This document shows positions 62,206-64,000 of a stretch of DNA of 64,000 nt, one piece after another. Within the stretch, counting starts at the first letter, position 1, and the number at the start of each line of letters is the position of its first letter. The translations under genes and the position numbers were made by a program. Origin of the DNA: DASYXZ01 sp035308965 (GTDB lineage: Bacteria; Acidobacteriota; Terriglobia; UBA7540). The notes under the pieces were generated by a model. The model worked only from the letters and a program-made list of their open reading frames with translations, had not been told where the DNA came from and did no database searches. Location of the stretch: the NCBI GenBank assembly GCA_035308965.1, contig DATGFN010000023.1:62001-126000 (forward strand), given 5' to 3'.

Positions 62206-62718
62206 ATGTTTCATCCTTGCCGAAGACCGGCGTGCTCAAAAATATTTATTGCCGCCCTCGGGGCGCTTTGCCTGTTGACCGTCACGGGCAGTGGCGCTTT
62301 CACCCAGGCTGCTGAAACAATCACACACGACCCTTGGGACAAGGCGCAAGTTGTCACGCCCTTGGATCTTGCGCGTTTGATTATGGTCCCCCAGGGGAAA
62401 AAACCTCTGGTGATTTACGTTGGATTTGATTTTCTTTACAAGAGCGGGCACATTCTTGGCTCCCAATACGTCGGAACGGGAAAGGAAGCGAAGGGCATTG
62501 AAGCGCTCAAAAAGTGGGCGGCGGAAGTCGCGCACGGGCAGGGAGTCGTCATTTATTGTGGCTGTTGCCCGTTCAAAGAGTGTCCCAACATCCGCCCGGC
62601 CTTCGCGGCACTGCGCCAAATGGGGTTGACGCAACTCAAGGTTTTATACTTGGAAGACGGATTCGCCAAAAACTGGTTGAACATGGGGTACCCATCGGAA
62701 AAAGGTCAGGCCAAGTAA
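62206..62718 (+). CDS. Exported rhodanese-like domain protein
   Basis: 170 residues with a signal peptide (IFIAALGALCLLTVTGSGAF, about 13-32) and a rhodanese-like fold: TPLDLARLIMVPQGKKPLVI in part, a GHILGSQYVG substrate-loop strand (equivalent to GHIPGA), and the active loop VIYCGCCPFKECPNIRPA. Canonical rhodaneses have a single Cys at the start of a six-residue loop; this one has CGCCPFKEC, four Cys, unlike the standard loop and closer to exported variants possibly tuned to copper or redox chemistry (inference). The C-terminus reads LYLEDGFAKNWLNMGYP, the usual end of the fold. Confidence 0.8.
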   Translation: MFHPCRRPACSKIFIAALGALCLLTVTGSGAFTQAAETITHDPWDKAQVVTPLDLARLIMVPQGKKPLVIYVGFDFLYKSGHILGSQYVGTGKEAKGIEALKKWAAEVAHGQGVVIYCGCCPFKECPNIRPAFAALRQMGLTQLKVLYLEDGFAKNWLNMGYPSEKGQAK

Positions 62719-62901
62719 CTGTACCGAGGCGCGCTCGTTAAATCTTGAGTCTGAATATTTTCGATTCCCCACTTACCGCTCGGGCGATAGAATGTCCACC
62801 ATGCCGGGCCGAGTGGGGCCTGGCGGCGGGCGCGACGCCGGTGTGGCGGATTCTATACCTACGAAGCAGAAAACGCGTGAGCTAGCGCGCGAAGGAGCCC
62901 T

Positions 62902-64000
62902 GTGGCCGCGATCAATCAAACCCATCCGCAGGTAGTCAGCCGATTCGTCAAGGCCAGGGAACTGGCTGGTTTTTGGGGTACGGCGCGGGAAGCGTTTTGG
63001 ATCTCACTCGATACGCTTCGAGCTCACAAGTTGCGCACCTTTCTTACTCTGCTGGGCGTGGTCATTGCCACCACCACCCTGATTGTGGTGATGTCGGTGA
63101 TCAACGGCATGAACCTTTACGTTGCCAACAAGATTGCCAATCTCGGCGCCAACACTCTGGTGCTGAGCCAATTCAAGTGGACCAGCACACAAGAGGAGTG
63201 GCTGATCGCCCAGCGCCGCAACAAGGCGATCCGACTCGATGATTACGAATTCTTGAAGGATAACCTGCAAGGCTTCAAGACGATCGCTGCCGAAGCGGGG
63301 GTTTCGCCGCAGCCGGAAGTAAAGTACAAGGGGCGTTCGTTGGAACAAACCGACGTGGGCGGCGTGACGCCCAGCATGATTGACCTGGGCAGCGAGACGG
63401 TGGCCTCCGGGCGCTTTATCACCAGCACCGACTACGAGCACGACTCCATGGTCTGCTTCATCGGCATGGATCTGGTGGACGCATTCTTTCCCATGTCGGA
63501 CCCGCTGGACAAGACGTTGATGATTGGCGGCCAGCCCTTTCGCATCATCGGGGTGGCGGACCGACTCGGCACTATATTCGGCCAGAGTCAGGATAGCTTT
63601 GTTCAGATTCCTCTCACCACCCTGGAAAAAGCCTTCGTCGCCCGGCCCCACCTCAACGTGAACATTCAAGGTTTCGACGATGCATCGATGCAAGAACTTG
63701 GGGACGAAGTGCGGACCATGATGCGCTCCCGCCACCATCTCCCCTACAAAGAGAACGATGACTTCGGCATCAATTCGTCCGAAGCCCTCTTGAGCGTTTG
63801 GAAGCAGCTTACAGGTTCGATTTTTGCTATTGCCATCGCCATCGTGGCCGTTTTCATGGTGGTGGGCGGTATCGTCATTATGAATATCATGCTGGCCAGT
63901 GTCACGGAGCGCACCCACGAAATCGGCGTTCGCAAGTCGCTGGGGGCAAGACGCCGGGATATCCTGACCCAATTCTTGATTGAATCTGCGGTGATGTCGG
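62902..64000 (+). CDS. ABC transporter permease (MacB/FtsX type), right-edge partial
   Basis: 366 residues visible from GTG 62902, with GGAG six bases upstream; the frame is open at the window end. N-terminal AFWISLDTLRAHKLRTFLTLLG is the classic MacB-PCD entry into helix 1 (LLGVVIATTTLIVVMSVING), then a periplasmic domain (about 60-300; SRFITSTDYEH-like and IGMDLVDAFFP segments), and the FtsX helix IAIAIVAVFMVVGGIVIMN followed by TERTHEIGVRKSLGARRRDI, the coupling-helix signature. Two more helices should follow outside the window. Such permeases with a separate ATPase move macrolides, lipoproteins or peptides, or act in signalling. The partner ATPase gene is not in view. Confidence 0.9.
   Translation, partial: MAAINQTHPQVVSRFVKARELAGFWGTAREAFWISLDTLRAHKLRTFLTLLGVVIATTTLIVVMSVINGMNLYVANKIANLGANTLVLSQFKWTSTQEEWLIAQRRNKAIRLDDYEFLKDNLQGFKTIAAEAGVSPQPEVKYKGRSLEQTDVGGVTPSMIDLGSETVASGRFITSTDYEHDSMVCFIGMDLVDAFFPMSDPLDKTLMIGGQPFRIIGVADRLGTIFGQSQDSFVQIPLTTLEKAFVARPHLNVNIQGFDDASMQELGDEVRTMMRSRHHLPYKENDDFGINSSEALLSVWKQLTGSIFAIAIAIVAVFMVVGGIVIMNIMLASVTERTHEIGVRKSLGARRRDILTQFLIESAVMS

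Overview
The window reads as a chromosomal piece of a Gram-negative, moderately GC-rich bacterium, most likely an Acidobacteriota member (inference). The signs are an LptD outer-membrane assembly gene at the left edge, a very long TonB-dependent receptor with an N-terminal carboxypeptidase-regulatory domain (Oar-like), a 'choice-of-anchor D' (ASH) repeat protein, a protein opening with an ANRLNAQKSIGPRT-type motif, DUF4252 proteins beside an ECF sigma factor, and many twin-arginine sugar enzymes. No rRNA, ribosomal operon, prophage, insertion sequence or CRISPR array was seen.

Layout. 1-7.3 kb: housekeeping genes (lptD end, hemB, dacB, LOG-family nucleosidase, mutS2). 7.7-9.9 kb, minus strand: an ECF sigma / membrane anti-sigma-like / DUF4252 / secreted-protein operon. 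9.9-14.5 kb: an accessory stretch with structured repeats, a protein of unknown role and a three-gene set: a two-helix membrane protein, a KAP-family P-loop NTPase and a small Cys/His protein. 14.5-19.9 kb: GH127-type glycosidase, catalase-peroxidase katG and a 3-hydroxybutyrate-dehydrogenase-like SDR. 20.1-25.2 kb: a nine-repeat ASH surface protein followed, with a 4-base overlap, by a stand-alone copy of its own C-terminal domain. 25.6-25.8 kb: tRNA-Val(GAC) and a degenerate tRNA remnant sharing its 3' half.

26.1-30.1 kb: a GMC flavoprotein dehydrogenase, two different gluconate-2-dehydrogenase-subunit-3-like small subunits and a TIM-barrel isomerase, resembling glycoside 3-oxidation systems. 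30.1-40.9 kb: an apparently complete reductive pyrimidine degradation locus: preT/preA (uracil to dihydrouracil), hydA (dihydropyrimidinase), a beta-ureidopropionase-like amidase, a class III aminotransferase and an aldehyde dehydrogenase for beta-alanine, and an NCS1 nucleobase permease. A small four-helix-bundle gene inside inverted heptamer arrays sits in the middle. 40.9-43.7 kb: a 1.3 kb gene-less stretch, then a FliA/WhiG-type sigma factor.

43.9-60.9 kb: TonB-dependent receptor, uvrA, a TPR/secreted-protein set, a SprT-like metalloprotease, a decayed vapBC module, an N-acyl-D-amino-acid deacylase-like enzyme, tandem zinc-ribbon/DUF2007-like genes, a TPR lipoprotein-size protein, a metallo-beta-lactamase-fold protein and uvrC. 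61.0-64.0 kb: a YtxH/DUF948 stress pair, a rhodanese-like exported protein, and an ABC-type permease that runs off the right edge.

Repeat biology is the most distinctive layer. There are MITE-like inverted-repeat elements, 7- and 8-base short tandem arrays that often occur as inverted pairs and contain the stop codons of several genes, multi-hairpin elements, and two palindromic elements lying in frame inside the DNA-repair genes mutS2 and uvrA. The KAP NTPase set is the best candidate for an unusual functional system; any defence role for it is inference only.
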